Positions 17,582-25,946 of a DNA stretch of 64,000 bases are shown piece by piece. The stretch spans positions 62,001-126,000 of the forward strand of contig NZ_LXEW01000003.1 in NCBI RefSeq assembly GCF_001655055.1, written 5' to 3'. Source of the stretch: Providencia heimbachae ATCC 35613 (GTDB lineage: Bacteria; Pseudomonadota; Gammaproteobacteria; Enterobacterales; Enterobacteriaceae). The translations under genes were made by a program, and so were the position numbers. Position 1 is the first letter of the stretch, and every line of letters starts with the position of its first letter. The notes below the pieces were generated by a model. It worked only from the letters and a program-made list of their open reading frames with translations. It was not told where the DNA came from and made no database searches.

Positions 17582-18946
17582 TTAATCACATTGCACTTTG
17601 ATTGCTAAACCACCTCGTGATGTTTCACGATATTTAGCATTCATATCTTTGCCTGTTTCATACATTGTCTCGATAACTTTATCGAGGGAGACGCGAGGCT
17701 CACTGGTTCTACGCAAAGCCATTCTTGAGGCATTAACTGCTTTTACGGATGCAATGGCATTACGTTCAATACAAGGAACTTGTACTTGACCAGCAACTGG
17801 GTCGCAAGTTAACCCTAAATTATGTTCCATGCCGATTTCTGCGGCAACACACACTTGTTCAGGGCTTCCACCAAATAGTTCAGTCAAACCAGCAGCTGCC
17901 ATTGAGCAGGCCACCCCAACTTCGCCTTGGCATCCCACTTCAGCACCTGAAATTGACGCATTCATTTTGTAGAGAATACCAATAGCGCCAGAAGCAAGGA
18001 AATAGCGAAGGTAAAGTTCAGGTGTAACAGGCTCAATGCAATGGTTATAATAAGCTAATACTGCTGGCACGATCCCACAAGCACCATTTGTCGGTGCTGT
18101 GACTACGCGTCCCCCTGCGGCATTTTCTTCATTAACCGCTAATGCATACATGTTAATTAAGTCGATGACATTCATGGGGTCATTGGATAGCTTACTTGAC
18201 GATGTCACCAATCGATTAAGTGCGGGCGCGCGACGAGGAACACGCAGAGGACCTGGTAATATGCCTTCTGTATTGAGTCCACGTTCGATACAAGCCAACA
18301 TGGTGTGCCAAACATCGGCGAAATAGGCGTCTATTTCTTCACGGGAGTGAAGATCGAGCTCATTTTTCATCATCATGCTAGAAATAGATAAGCCTGACTT
18401 TTTGCAGTTAAGCAATAATTCTTCTGCTGAATTAAATGGGTAAGAAACGGGTTTGCTATCAAGAGCGGATTCACCGAAGTGCTCTGCATCAACGATAAAT
18501 CCTCCACCAATAGAATAATAAGTTTTGGTATAAATTTCTTTTTCACCGGCAAATGCGTGGATCGTCATACCATTTTCATGTAACGGTAGGTTATCTTGTC
18601 GGAAATTCATACCACCATCATGTGGAAAATCAACCGAATGCGTACCATTGGCTAAGGGTAACTTTTGGGTGTTTTCTACATTTTTAATGAAGGCAGGGAT
18701 AGATTCAATGTCGACAGTGGCAGGTAAATTACCCGCTAGACCCATAATGATCGCAATATCAGTATGGTGCCCTTTTCCAGTAAGCGATAATGAGCCATAA
18801 ACGTCAACAGCGACACGAGTGACGCTAGGTAACAATTGCTTGCTTACCAAATCATCGACAAATTCTTTCCCAGCTTTCATCGGACCGACGGTATGAGAGC
18901 TTGAAGGGCCAATGCCCACTTTAAACATGTCGAAAACGCTTATCAC
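17582..18946 (-). CDS. sdaA: L-serine ammonia-lyase SdaA
   Basis: SdaA deaminates L-serine to pyruvate and ammonia with an oxygen-labile [4Fe-4S] cluster. The 454-residue protein has the beta domain GIGPSSSHTVGPMKAG at the N-terminus. The catalytic domain carries TAPTNGACGIVPAVLAYY, GAEVGCQGEVGVACSMAAAGL and GLTCDPVAGQVQVPCIERNA, with the cluster cysteines. The length equals E. coli SdaA, and position next to nudL-pabB supports sdaA rather than the paralogue sdaB. It is transcribed alone from a 283-base upstream gap. Confidence 0.97.
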   Translation of the reverse strand: MISVFDMFKVGIGPSSSHTVGPMKAGKEFVDDLVSKQLLPSVTRVAVDVYGSLSLTGKGHHTDIAIIMGLAGNLPATVDIESIPAFIKNVENTQKLPLANGTHSVDFPHDGGMNFRQDNLPLHENGMTIHAFAGEKEIYTKTYYSIGGGFIVDAEHFGESALDSKPVSYPFNSAEELLLNCKKSGLSISSMMMKNELDLHSREEIDAYFADVWHTMLACIERGLNTEGILPGPLRVPRRAPALNRLVTSSSKLSNDPMNVIDLINMYALAVNEENAAGGRVVTAPTNGACGIVPAVLAYYNHCIEPVTPELYLRYFLASGAIGILYKMNASISGAEVGCQGEVGVACSMAAAGLTELFGGSPEQVCVAAEIGMEHNLGLTCDPVAGQVQVPCIERNAIASVKAVNASRMALRRTSEPRVSLDKVIETMYETGKDMNAKYRETSRGGLAIKVQCD

Positions 18947-19229
18947 GCAGGACTCCTTAAAAAAAATATGATTTTATAGTGATTTATTTTAAAAGGCGCT
19001 ACTTTACTGTTATTTAGTAGTGTTAACCAGTAAGTTTAAAGTATTTTTTGAAATAAGGTAGTTTCGTAAGATGAATTGGTCATAAATGGCACAAATTGCA
19101 TTTTGTGAAGTCATAAAAATGGCGAAAAAGGCATTATTTTTAGAAGATGTCGTTTAGTAAAAGAAATATCACTAGTTTATCATGCTTTAAAATCAGGGTT
19201 AGAGTGAGAATTGTTCTGTTGTGTTTTTT

Positions 19230-19796
19230 TTAGTAACTATCAAGTTGTAGTGCTAATTGATGGATAATTGAGGCGGTTAATCCCCAAACAAGTCGGTCAT
19301 TGTACCAATAAAAAAATATTCGATTTTTATGGCCCGAACGGTTGATATCGACATATTTATAACGGTGGAGTGACAATGCATCAAATAGCGGAACTTCAAA
19401 GATTGAGGAAACTTCACTTGGATTCGCTTGATAGTGAATATTATCAGGCAGTAAACCTACAATTGGGGTAACTTGATAACCGCCATAACTTAACATTGGC
19501 GTAAGTTGTCCTAGAATTTGTACTTTTTCAGGCGGAATGGCGACTTCTTCATAAGCTTCACGTAGTGCAGTTGCCGCCAGTGTTGTATCTTCTGGGTCGC
19601 TCATTCCGCCAGGAAAAGCGACTTGCCCAGCATGAGAGCGCAGGAAAGGGGAGCGCTGTGTCAGCAGTAACGTTGGAATAGGTTTATTAATGATCGGTAA
19701 TAATACAGCCGCAGACTTACCCGCCTGCGAAATGGGTTGGCGGGTAATTGGCAATGTAAACTGAAAACGATTAATAAACTGATTCAGTTTCGTCAT
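19230..19796 (-). CDS. nudL: Nudix hydrolase NudL (CoA pyrophosphatase-like)
   Basis: NudL is a 188-residue Nudix hydrolase of the coenzyme-A pyrophosphatase type. The UPF0035 segment LLTQRSPFLRSHAGQVAFPGG leads into the Nudix box GGMSDPEDTTLAATALREAYEEV (G-x5-E-x7-REUxEE pattern). The reading frame overlaps the 3' end of pabB by 26 bases, so translation is probably coupled. The start at 19796 (MTKLNQFINRFQF) has GGGAGAG about 11 bases upstream, a rather long spacing. Confidence 0.93.
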   Translation of the reverse strand: MTKLNQFINRFQFTLPITRQPISQAGKSAAVLLPIINKPIPTLLLTQRSPFLRSHAGQVAFPGGMSDPEDTTLAATALREAYEEVAIPPEKVQILGQLTPMLSYGGYQVTPIVGLLPDNIHYQANPSEVSSIFEVPLFDALSLHRYKYVDINRSGHKNRIFFYWYNDRLVWGLTASIIHQLALQLDSY

Positions 19797-21159
19797 TGAT
19801 ATTTAACTCTCCCAATAGAGGTAATATGAGACGTAATTTATCAAAAGTTTCTTGATATTCTTTATCTGCTTGGCTATCCGCTACAATACCACCACCAGCC
19901 CAACAGAAAATATGTTTTTTATAAGTTAATAAGGTGCGTATGGCAATATTGGTATCCATATTACCACAAAAACTAATATAGCCGATTGCACCACAATATC
20001 CATGTCGTCGATGAGGCTCTAATTCTTCGATAATTTCCATTGCTCTAATTTTGGGGGCGCCCGTAATTGAACCGCCCGGGAAACAGGCTTTTAGTAAATC
20101 GACCGCACTATATTGAGGTGCTAAGGTTGCTGTAATCGTGCTGACTAAGTGATAAACGGCAGGGAATGCTTCCACACTAAATAATTCAGGCACTTTTACT
20201 GTACCGGGAACAGCGACACGACCAATATCATTACGAAGCAAATCAACAATCATTAAGTTTTCAGCGCGATCTTTAGCTGAACTCGCTAATTTAGTGGCTT
20301 GTGCGGCATCTGCCTCAACATCCTCTAATCTTGGCAACGTTCCTTTAATTGGTCGGGTCTGTATTTGCCCATCTTGTAAAAGAATAAAGCGTTCAGGGGA
20401 AATACTGATCACGGCATTTTCTGGCAGTCTAATAAAAGAAGAGAAAGGTGCGCCATTACTTTTGATTAAAGTCAGGAAAGCATTCCATTCATCACCTTTA
20501 TATTTAGCTGTAAATCTTTGAGCTAAATTGATTTGATAACAGTCACCATTGCGTAAGTACTGATGAATACGCGCTATATTTTGATGATAAGTTTCCTGCG
20601 GCATGTTGGATTGCCATGCTGTATTCAATTTAAAGCTATTTTTACGTGGTTTCTTTTGGTTATTTAGCCATTCTAAGCGGGTATCAGCATCGTCTACGCT
20701 TATCAACGTGACGGTTTTATTGTGGTGGTCAACAACTAAAGCCCACAAGTAAATACCCACAGCCATATCTGGAAATTGTAAATCGGTGGTGGCTATTTCG
20801 GGTATCTTTTCAATACGTCGACCGAGATCATAGCTCCAGATCCCCATAGCTCCCCCCTTAAAAGGCAGGGTATCGTCCACTAAGTTATAAGCATTATATT
20901 TATCAATAAGTTGCTGAAGAATTTCGAAAGGATTATCTTCGGAGATTTGCGACATTTCATTAGATTCAGTTATCGTTGTCTTTGAACCATTTGTCATAAT
21001 AGTCGCTACAGGGTCTGCGACAATAATATCGTACTGATTATGCGAATGCTGCGCATTACCTGAATGCAATAACATCGCCCATGGCTGCTGAGCTAAGGGC
21101 GTAAAATAATGAATTGCCGCATCTGGGCTATAGGGTAATTGAATTTTATGAATGATCAT
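19771..21159 (-). CDS. pabB: Aminodeoxychorismate synthase component I
   Basis: PabB with PabA converts chorismate and glutamine to 4-amino-4-deoxychorismate for folate synthesis. The 462-residue protein has the chorismate-binding fold. FKGGAMGIWSYDLGRR lies in the N-terminal half, and the catalytic-lysine motif RPIKGTLPR, DLLRNDIGRV, GGSITGAPKIRAMEIIEELE and GYCGAIGYISFCGNMDTNIAIRT in the C-terminal half. It is followed by overlapping nudL and later sdaA, the E. coli order. Confidence 0.96.
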   Translation of the reverse strand: MIIHKIQLPYSPDAAIHYFTPLAQQPWAMLLHSGNAQHSHNQYDIIVADPVATIMTNGSKTTITESNEMSQISEDNPFEILQQLIDKYNAYNLVDDTLPFKGGAMGIWSYDLGRRIEKIPEIATTDLQFPDMAVGIYLWALVVDHHNKTVTLISVDDADTRLEWLNNQKKPRKNSFKLNTAWQSNMPQETYHQNIARIHQYLRNGDCYQINLAQRFTAKYKGDEWNAFLTLIKSNGAPFSSFIRLPENAVISISPERFILLQDGQIQTRPIKGTLPRLEDVEADAAQATKLASSAKDRAENLMIVDLLRNDIGRVAVPGTVKVPELFSVEAFPAVYHLVSTITATLAPQYSAVDLLKACFPGGSITGAPKIRAMEIIEELEPHRRHGYCGAIGYISFCGNMDTNIAIRTLLTYKKHIFCWAGGGIVADSQADKEYQETFDKLRLILPLLGELNINDETESVY

Positions 21160-21297
21160 TTTAATGTACTAAAATTAAGTTCTACAAATGAATAATGTCA
21201 GATTAACATATAATCTTATCTTAATAAGGTAAGAGCTGTTAAAATTTGCTGAAAATATTAGTCATTAAGTCTCGCTTTTCGTTCAAGAGGTTCAAAT

Positions 21298-21513
21298 ATG
21301 TTTTCTGGCATACCGGTATTAAATCATGAAGAACAACAAGAAGCTGTTGATAAAATTCATCAATTGATAGCTGATGGAATGAGCAGTGGAGAAGCAATTG
21401 CTTTGGTTGCTCAGGAAATTAGAGAAAAGCATCAAGGGGGAGAGCACGTTCACATGCTTTTTGAAGATGAAGATGAAGATGAAGATGAAGATGAAGACGA
21501 TGCTCAAAATTAA
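21298..21513 (+). CDS. yoaH: UPF0181 protein YoaH with acidic repeat tail
   Basis: YoaH (UPF0181) is a small protein of unknown function. Residues 1-50 ([38 protein letters not shown]) match the family helical core. The protein has 71 residues, against 59 in E. coli, because it ends in an alternating Glu-Asp tail encoded by hexanucleotide repeats. It is divergent from pabB, as in E. coli. The tail length could vary by slippage. Confidence 0.92.
   Translation: MFSGIPVLNHEEQQEAVDKIHQLIADGMSSGEAIALVAQEIREKHQGGEHVHMLFEDEDEDEDEDEDDAQN
21463..21498 (+). repeat. GAAGAT hexanucleotide tandem repeat
   Basis: Five perfect copies of GAAGAT and a sixth GAAGAC run in frame at the 3' end of yoaH and encode an Glu-Asp tract. 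Gain or loss of units would keep the frame and only change the tail length. Confidence 0.95.
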
Positions 21514-21744
21514 TAATATTTAAACATACTATTAACATTCATATGTAAATCTGATAAATTTGATATTAGTTAACTCATTCTGCTCATAATAAAATTGCCA
21601 TTTAAAATTAAAGATATGCTCAAGGTTACATTTAATGTCCATATTTATAAATCGACGTTAAAAGTGAAGCAAAAAGCAGTCAGATGTATGAGCAGTGAAA
21701 TTTATTTGAATTTTACCTATTTTATATAGGTGTCGGAGAATAGT

Positions 21745-22110
21745 ATGAAAGCTAATAGAAAAATTGCTGTCGTTTTAGGTGGTTGTGCTCTGGTTTTTAG
21801 TTCTTTTGCACTTAGTGTCAATCAGGATGAAGGTAAAGCTGCTCCCTTTGTGAGTTGTGGAAATTTAACAGAACCCCAAATTGCGGCGCAGGTGAAAAGT
21901 GATTTTATCCATAATCGATTACCGCGTTGGGCGGATGAAAAAGCCTTATTAGGTAAAAAAGCGGTGGCGTGGGTTAATGATAAAGAAGTGACAAAAGCGG
22001 ATGCTATTTATACCGTACCGCTTGTAGTTAGAGGCGCAAAAACAGATCTTCAGTACCGTGTTGCTGTTGACTGTGAAAATAACACCATTACTTACAATAC
22101 CGTTAAATAG
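21745..22110 (+). CDS. yebF: YebF-family exported protein
   Basis: This 121-residue protein has an N-terminal signal peptide (MKANRKIAVVLGGCALVFSSFALS) and matches YebF, a small secreted protein that E. coli releases into the medium through porins. Family residues include the paired cysteines in VSCGNLT and VAVDCENN, the RLPRWADEKALLGKKAVAWV segment and YTVPLVVRGAKTDLQYRV. I start it at the ATG at 21745, with GGAG 6 bases upstream, rather than the GTG at 21730. It stands alone, with its own terminator. Confidence 0.88.
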   Translation: MKANRKIAVVLGGCALVFSSFALSVNQDEGKAAPFVSCGNLTEPQIAAQVKSDFIHNRLPRWADEKALLGKKAVAWVNDKEVTKADAIYTVPLVVRGAKTDLQYRVAVDCENNTITYNTVK

Positions 22111-22147
22111 CATTAGCGCTATTTTGATGGCTCATTCTAAATAAATA

Positions 22148-22176
22148 AAAAGGAGAATATTAATTCTCCTTTTTTG
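22148..22176 (+). terminator. yebF terminator
   Basis: AGGAGAAT and ATTCTCCT form an 8-bp stem, extended by A-T pairs, with a four-base loop and a run of six or more T residues. Confidence 0.85.
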
Positions 22177-22206
22177 TTAAATATGGCGGGTTAAAATTGT
22201 AAAGGT

Positions 22207-22437
22207 CTATCGGTTTCTTGGCTCATAAGGTAGACGAGCGAAGTGCTGAGATAGCTGACGGTAGTAGACTAACCGTTCTCTAAAATACGCTCTCAAATGT
22301 TCAGGTTGTTCACGCTCAATGGCCTCAGGGATAATAGGAACGTTGTAACGTTCTTTAAATGCAACGCCTGAAGCTAATAAATCGACGTTTATTTTATCCA
22401 TTTCATCTTTAGGCAATAAAGCGAGATTATGGCTCAT
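22207..22437 (-). CDS. holE: DNA polymerase III theta subunit
   Basis: HolE is the 76-residue theta subunit of the DNA polymerase III core, which binds and stabilises the epsilon proofreading subunit. The sequence [40 protein letters not shown] and the ending RLPYEPRNR follow the family closely, and the length equals E. coli HolE. AGGAA lies 7 bases upstream of the ATG at 22437. In E. coli holE sits next to yebY; here ftnA, copC and copD lie between. Confidence 0.96.
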   Translation of the reverse strand: MSHNLALLPKDEMDKINVDLLASGVAFKERYNVPIIPEAIEREQPEHLRAYFRERLVYYRQLSQHFARLPYEPRNR

Positions 22438-22754
22438 AGTACATTCCTACAATTGAACACGATATATTGGGTTATTGTAACAATTAAATGAGAAAAAATC
22501 TCAATACATTTCAGTGATAAATAATCATAAATAATCATAAATAATCATAAATAATGAGATTTTTTCTCTACTTTGATATTCTTTATTAAGGTTAGAAACA
22601 ATGAAAGATAATGAGATTGATTATTATTGTTTTTACCAAAAGTTATTAATAATCAGTAAATTGGATTTTTTTGTTTTAATATTGTTTTAGGGTTTTAATT
22701 ATTGTAATACTGTGCATAATAGCATCATGAATTATTAATCAATAAGGCAAATAT
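22438..22754. other. Divergent holE-ftnA intergenic gap
   Basis: This 317-base AT-rich gap carries the promoters of holE and ftnA and the repeat structure at 22490-22568. No open frame is convincing. A CRP or Fur site is not evident. Confidence 0.5.
22490..22568. repeat. 14-bp inverted repeat enclosing 10-bp tandem repeats
   Basis: GAGAAAAAATCTCA (22490-22503) and TGAGATTTTTTCTC (22555-22568) are perfect reverse complements. Between them, at about 22519-22558, AAATAATCAT is repeated three times, with a fourth degenerate copy that runs into the right arm. The unit length is about one helical turn. Confidence 0.9.
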
Positions 22755-23258
22755 ATGTTAACTAATGACATGGTAAATAAATTAAATGAGCAATTGAATC
22801 TTGAGTTTTATTCTGCAAACATGTATTTGCAGATGAGTGCTTGGTGTAGCGATAAAGGCTATGAAGGTGCTGCTGCCTTTTTAAAAGCACATTCTCAAGA
22901 AGAAATGGAACATATGCAACGCTTATTTGATTACCTTAGCGATACTGGCGCATTACCATTGCTTGGGCAAATTGCGGCTCCACCGGTTAATTTTAAGTCT
23001 ATTGGTGATGTATTCAGCCAAACTTATGAACACGAAAAATTGATTACTTCTGAGATAAATAAGCTCGCCCACCTAGCGATGACAACTCAGGATTATTCCA
23101 CATTTAACTTCTTACAGTGGTATGTTGCTGAGCAACACGAAGAAGAAAAACTGTTTAAATCAGTACTTGATAAACTGGATATGGTTGGTGAGACTGGCAA
23201 GTCATTATTCTTGTTTGATAAAGACCTAAAAAGTATGTCTACCGTTGCACACGTTTAA
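22755..23258 (+). CDS. ftnA: Ferritin, iron storage
   Basis: FtnA is a 167-residue non-heme ferritin that stores iron in a 24-mer shell. The four-helix bundle carries the ferroxidase ligands in [14 protein letters not shown] (Glu17), [15 protein letters not shown] (Glu50 and His53 region) and [14 protein letters not shown]. The start has AAGG 8 bases upstream. Its own terminator follows. Length is close to E. coli FtnA (165). The preceding gap has no obvious Fur box; E. coli ftnA is activated indirectly by Fur. Confidence 0.97.
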   Translation: MLTNDMVNKLNEQLNLEFYSANMYLQMSAWCSDKGYEGAAAFLKAHSQEEMEHMQRLFDYLSDTGALPLLGQIAAPPVNFKSIGDVFSQTYEHEKLITSEINKLAHLAMTTQDYSTFNFLQWYVAEQHEEEKLFKSVLDKLDMVGETGKSLFLFDKDLKSMSTVAHV

Positions 23259-23297
23259 GTCATCAATCTAACTCGCTAGATTTAAATGTTCGAATAG

Positions 23298-23357
23298 GCT
23301 TATGGATGAAAGTGGTTAATTTCAATATCCATAAGCTTTTTTCTTTTCATTCTGTGT
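23298..23357 (+). terminator. ftnA terminator
   Basis: GCTTATGGAT (23298-23307) and ATCCATAAGC (23337-23346) form a perfect 10-bp stem with a long loop, followed by TTTTTTCTTTT. Confidence 0.8.
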
Positions 23358-23368
23358 GAAAACTCACA
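23353..23368. promoter_or_regulatory. CRP-like site upstream of copC
   Basis: TGTGT-GAAAAC-TCACA differs from the CRP core TGTGA-N6-TCACA at one position. It lies about 100 bases upstream of the copC start and directly after the ftnA terminator. It is a pattern match only. Confidence 0.4.
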
Positions 23369-23469
23369 CCTTTAGGCGACAAAACCTCTCTTTTAATCGG
23401 CGAAGCAAGATTTTTTCCGTATAATGGTCGGTAATAAATCTAAATACACCTGCATATTAAGAGGTTACT

Positions 23470-23856
23470 ATGCCAATTACCCAAATTAAATCTTCATGGC
23501 GCAAGCTAAGTGCAATTGCTGTGCTTTTTCTTGGTATGTCATTTCAGCAAGCATTTGCCCACGCGCATTTGAAAGACCAATTACCTGCCGAAGGCGCCGC
23601 TGTAGAACAAGTTCCTGAATCCATCACACTCAATTTCTCTGAAGGCATTGAAGTTAATTTTACCAAGGTGAGTATTATTGGTCCTGAAGATCAAATTATT
23701 AAAACGGGTAAAGCCGCACTTGATCCTGCGAATGACACGAAAGTCATTGTGCCAATTGAAGGTAAACTGACGACAGGTAAATATGATGTCAATTGGAGTG
23801 TTGTTTCTGTTGATGGTCATAAAACAAAAGGAACCTATAGCTTCACTGTGAAATAA
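23470..23856 (+). CDS. yobA: CopC-family periplasmic copper protein
   Basis: This 128-residue protein is a CopC homologue (YobA in E. coli), a periplasmic copper-binding protein. After a signal peptide ending AFA, the mature chain begins HAHLKDQLPAEGAAVEQVPE; the N-terminal His is a known Cu2+ ligand of the family. The C-terminal segment WSVVSVDGHKTKGTYSFTVK supplies another His. The copD homologue begins one base after its stop, so the pair is an operon that binds copper and imports or manages it at the inner membrane. Confidence 0.93.
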   Translation: MPITQIKSSWRKLSAIAVLFLGMSFQQAFAHAHLKDQLPAEGAAVEQVPESITLNFSEGIEVNFTKVSIIGPEDQIIKTGKAALDPANDTKVIVPIEGKLTTGKYDVNWSVVSVDGHKTKGTYSFTVK

Positions 23857-23857
23857 T

Positions 23858-24754
23858 ATGTCACTCGAAGCTTTTTATACCCTCATTCGTTTTATTCATT
23901 TTATCGCTGCAATGTTGATGTGTGGAATGTCAATATTTGCGGCGATGCTCACTTATGGTCAGTTTAGCTATCTTTTAGGTCGTTACCTTAATAAAGGTAT
24001 CATTTTTAGTGCAGTAATCACGGCAATAACCACGTTTGCTTGGATGTTTGCTCAAGCAGGGTTAATGGGCGATGGCTGGGCTGATGCTTTAGATTGGAAT
24101 ATCTGGCAAGGAGTCTTTGGGACTTCATTTGGCCGAGTATGGCGCTGGGAATTATTGTGCTCAGTTATTTTGCTTGGCGTTATATTTATCCGACGAATGA
24201 AAGTTCGACTCCACTTAATTTTGATACTTTCAATTGTTCTTTTGGGGTTACATGCGCTGATTGGTCATGCCGCTATGTATGAGGGTTTTGCTGGAACACT
24301 CCATAGACTCAATCAATTTATACATCTGATTAGTGCTGCCTATTGGTTTGGTGGATTATGGCCATTTTTGATTTGCATACAGTTTTTACGCAATAGAAAA
24401 GAACTCGTCACCGGAATGGATAAACAAATATTCAAGACCATGACTCAGTTTTCTCGTATAGGTCATGTTGCCGTATCGCTAGTGGTGATCACCGGAATTG
24501 TGAGTTCAGTAACTTTGCTGCCTAATTGGCCCTTTGTTTATTCTTATTCTGAATATCAATCATGGCTATGGCTAAAAATTATTCTCGTACTCACTATGGT
24601 GCTCCTCGCATTAATCAACCGCTATATTGTTGTGCCCAGCCTGAAGCGGAAGGGGCGGATTAATTATTTAATTATAAATAGTTGGGTTGAGTTATTACTA
24701 GGAACAATGGCAGTATTAGCGGTTGCTATTTTTGCTACTTATCAACCGATCTAG
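23858..24754 (+). CDS. yebZ: CopD-family inner-membrane copper protein
   Basis: This 298-residue protein is the CopD partner (YebZ). It has about eight membrane helices, with RFIHFIAAMLMCGMSIFAAML near the N-terminus, HALIGHAAMYEGFAGTLHRLNQFIHLISAAYWFGGLWP in the middle and IGHVAVSLVVITGIVSS later. The conserved histidines could carry copper. The start codon lies one base after the copC stop, and the Shine-Dalgarno is inside copC, which indicates translational coupling. The role in copper uptake is known for relatives rather than shown here. Confidence 0.92.
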   Translation: MSLEAFYTLIRFIHFIAAMLMCGMSIFAAMLTYGQFSYLLGRYLNKGIIFSAVITAITTFAWMFAQAGLMGDGWADALDWNIWQGVFGTSFGRVWRWELLCSVILLGVIFIRRMKVRLHLILILSIVLLGLHALIGHAAMYEGFAGTLHRLNQFIHLISAAYWFGGLWPFLICIQFLRNRKELVTGMDKQIFKTMTQFSRIGHVAVSLVVITGIVSSVTLLPNWPFVYSYSEYQSWLWLKIILVLTMVLLALINRYIVVPSLKRKGRINYLIINSWVELLLGTMAVLAVAIFATYQPI

Positions 24755-24840
24755 TTGGTTGTTGACGTAATCAAAAATAACGCATAATAGAAAAATGTAT
24801 TGATAGCTAATCTCACTATCGGTTTAACAAGGTCATTTCA

Positions 24841-25188
24841 ATGAAACAGAAATTAATCATTTGTTCGTTATTACTTAGTGGAATTATAAGTTCTGCTGTT
24901 GCTGCGCCGCTCACGACTGTGAGTAAAAAACAATTTGGTAATGATTGGCCATTTACCCGTGAAGAGGTCATGTTGGAATGTCGAAATAATGGAGCTTTGG
25001 TTGTCATCAATCCTGCAACGTTGATGCAGTATCCTTTAAATGACATCGCGACCTCATTAATGGAGAAAAAACAGATAAAAGCCCAGCCAATTGATGTTTT
25101 ACTTGCGCCGACTGATAGCAATAAAAGTATAGAACAACGGATTTTGCCATTGAGAGAGGCCGCTCAAAAGTTGTGCGGCAATAAATAA
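24841..25188 (+). CDS. yebY: YebY, DUF2511 periplasmic protein
   Basis: YebY (115 residues, DUF2511) has a signal peptide (MKQKLIICSLLLSGIISSAVA) and a conserved core with KKQFGNDWPFTREEVMLECRNNGALVVINPATL, two cysteines and C-terminal AAQKLCGNK. Function is not established; in E. coli it forms an operon with yobA and yebZ and responds to copper. Here a gap of 86 bases separates it from copD, still in the same orientation, with AAGG 8 bases before its ATG. Confidence 0.9.
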   Translation: MKQKLIICSLLLSGIISSAVAAPLTTVSKKQFGNDWPFTREEVMLECRNNGALVVINPATLMQYPLNDIATSLMEKKQIKAQPIDVLLAPTDSNKSIEQRILPLREAAQKLCGNK

Positions 25189-25399
25189 CCGTTATCTGTT
25201 GAGTTAAAAAACAAAAAGCATCAATTGAGTATATTTATATTGTTTATCAATGAAATAGCGAATTGAAAGGTTTTACTTATTAGCAGCATAGGTACAACCT
25301 ATTGAACAAATAGTTCAATTTTAGAAAATTAAGAAATAAATTGTGTTAATAATATGTAAAATAATTGATAATTAAAGTGGTAAGAACGTGAGTTGAACG

Positions 25400-25508
25400 C
25401 TAGTATTAGATTGTACTTTGTTACGTCTCAATGGCAATTTTAGCGCACGGCTCTGCCAGAGCCATTTCCCAAGGCCCGGTAATCGGAATCTACCAGGCCT
25501 CTTTTTTT
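25400..25508 (+). ncRNA. sdsR: Small RNA SdsR (RyeB) with sigma-S-type promoter
   Basis: The segment from TTTTAGCGCACGGCTCT through AGAGCCATTTCCC matches the highly conserved core of SdsR, a stationary-phase Hfq-binding RNA that represses ompD, mutS and other mRNAs. A 3' terminator of CCTGGTAGATTCC-type stem (GGCCCGGTAATCGG / TACCAGGCC) with a run of seven T follows at about 25473-25508. CTAGTATTAG at about 25400-25409 resembles a sigma-S -10 element, so the transcript probably starts near 25413 and is about 96 nt. Position between yebY and yebV agrees with E. coli. The boundaries are estimated. Confidence 0.9.
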
Positions 25509-25566
25509 GCCTATCACTTCTTGTTTATCTATTTTCCACATAAAAATGACTCATAACTTAAGCGTT

Positions 25567-25800
25567 TTAGGCTAGTTTCATCACCCAATGATGATTTTCT
25601 TTGTCATAGCGATCGCGATATAACAGTACCGGCTTTTCATCAATGGTCGCCGGAATACTGGTATGTTCATCCCAACCATCTAATTGCATACAAAAATCTG
25701 TATCAGAATCACAAGGAATACTCACCGTATCACTTTTTTGATTAGGCATAACAGCATCATTTATTTCGTAGGAAGATATTTTCAATTTAACTATGCACAT
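25567..25800 (-). CDS. yebV: YebV, DUF1480 small protein
   Basis: YebV (77 residues, DUF1480) is a small protein of unknown function. Conserved features are DTVSIPCDSDTDFCMQLDGWDEHTSIPA and the C-terminal VLLYRDRYDKENHHWVMKLA; the length is within one residue of E. coli YebV. AGAGGT lies 7 bases before its ATG. It follows letB in the same orientation after 146 bases, as in E. coli. Confidence 0.9.
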   Translation of the reverse strand: MCIVKLKISSYEINDAVMPNQKSDTVSIPCDSDTDFCMQLDGWDEHTSIPATIDEKPVLLYRDRYDKENHHWVMKLA

Positions 25801-25946
25801 AGCAACACCTCTTAATCAATATGGACGTATAGGGAATCGACTCAACAGGATTAAGCATAGTATAAATGGAAGTCATTTCCAAAATATTTTTTTAACTTAA
25901 ATTGATTAGGGGTGCAATGTCTGGTTTACATGCACCCTAATAGCCA

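Noticed and set aside
22517-22560. 10-bp direct repeats considered as an iteron-type replication origin
   Set aside because: There is no replication gene nearby and the repeats are short and AT-rich within a chromosomal intergenic gap. A repeat array or structural patch is simpler.
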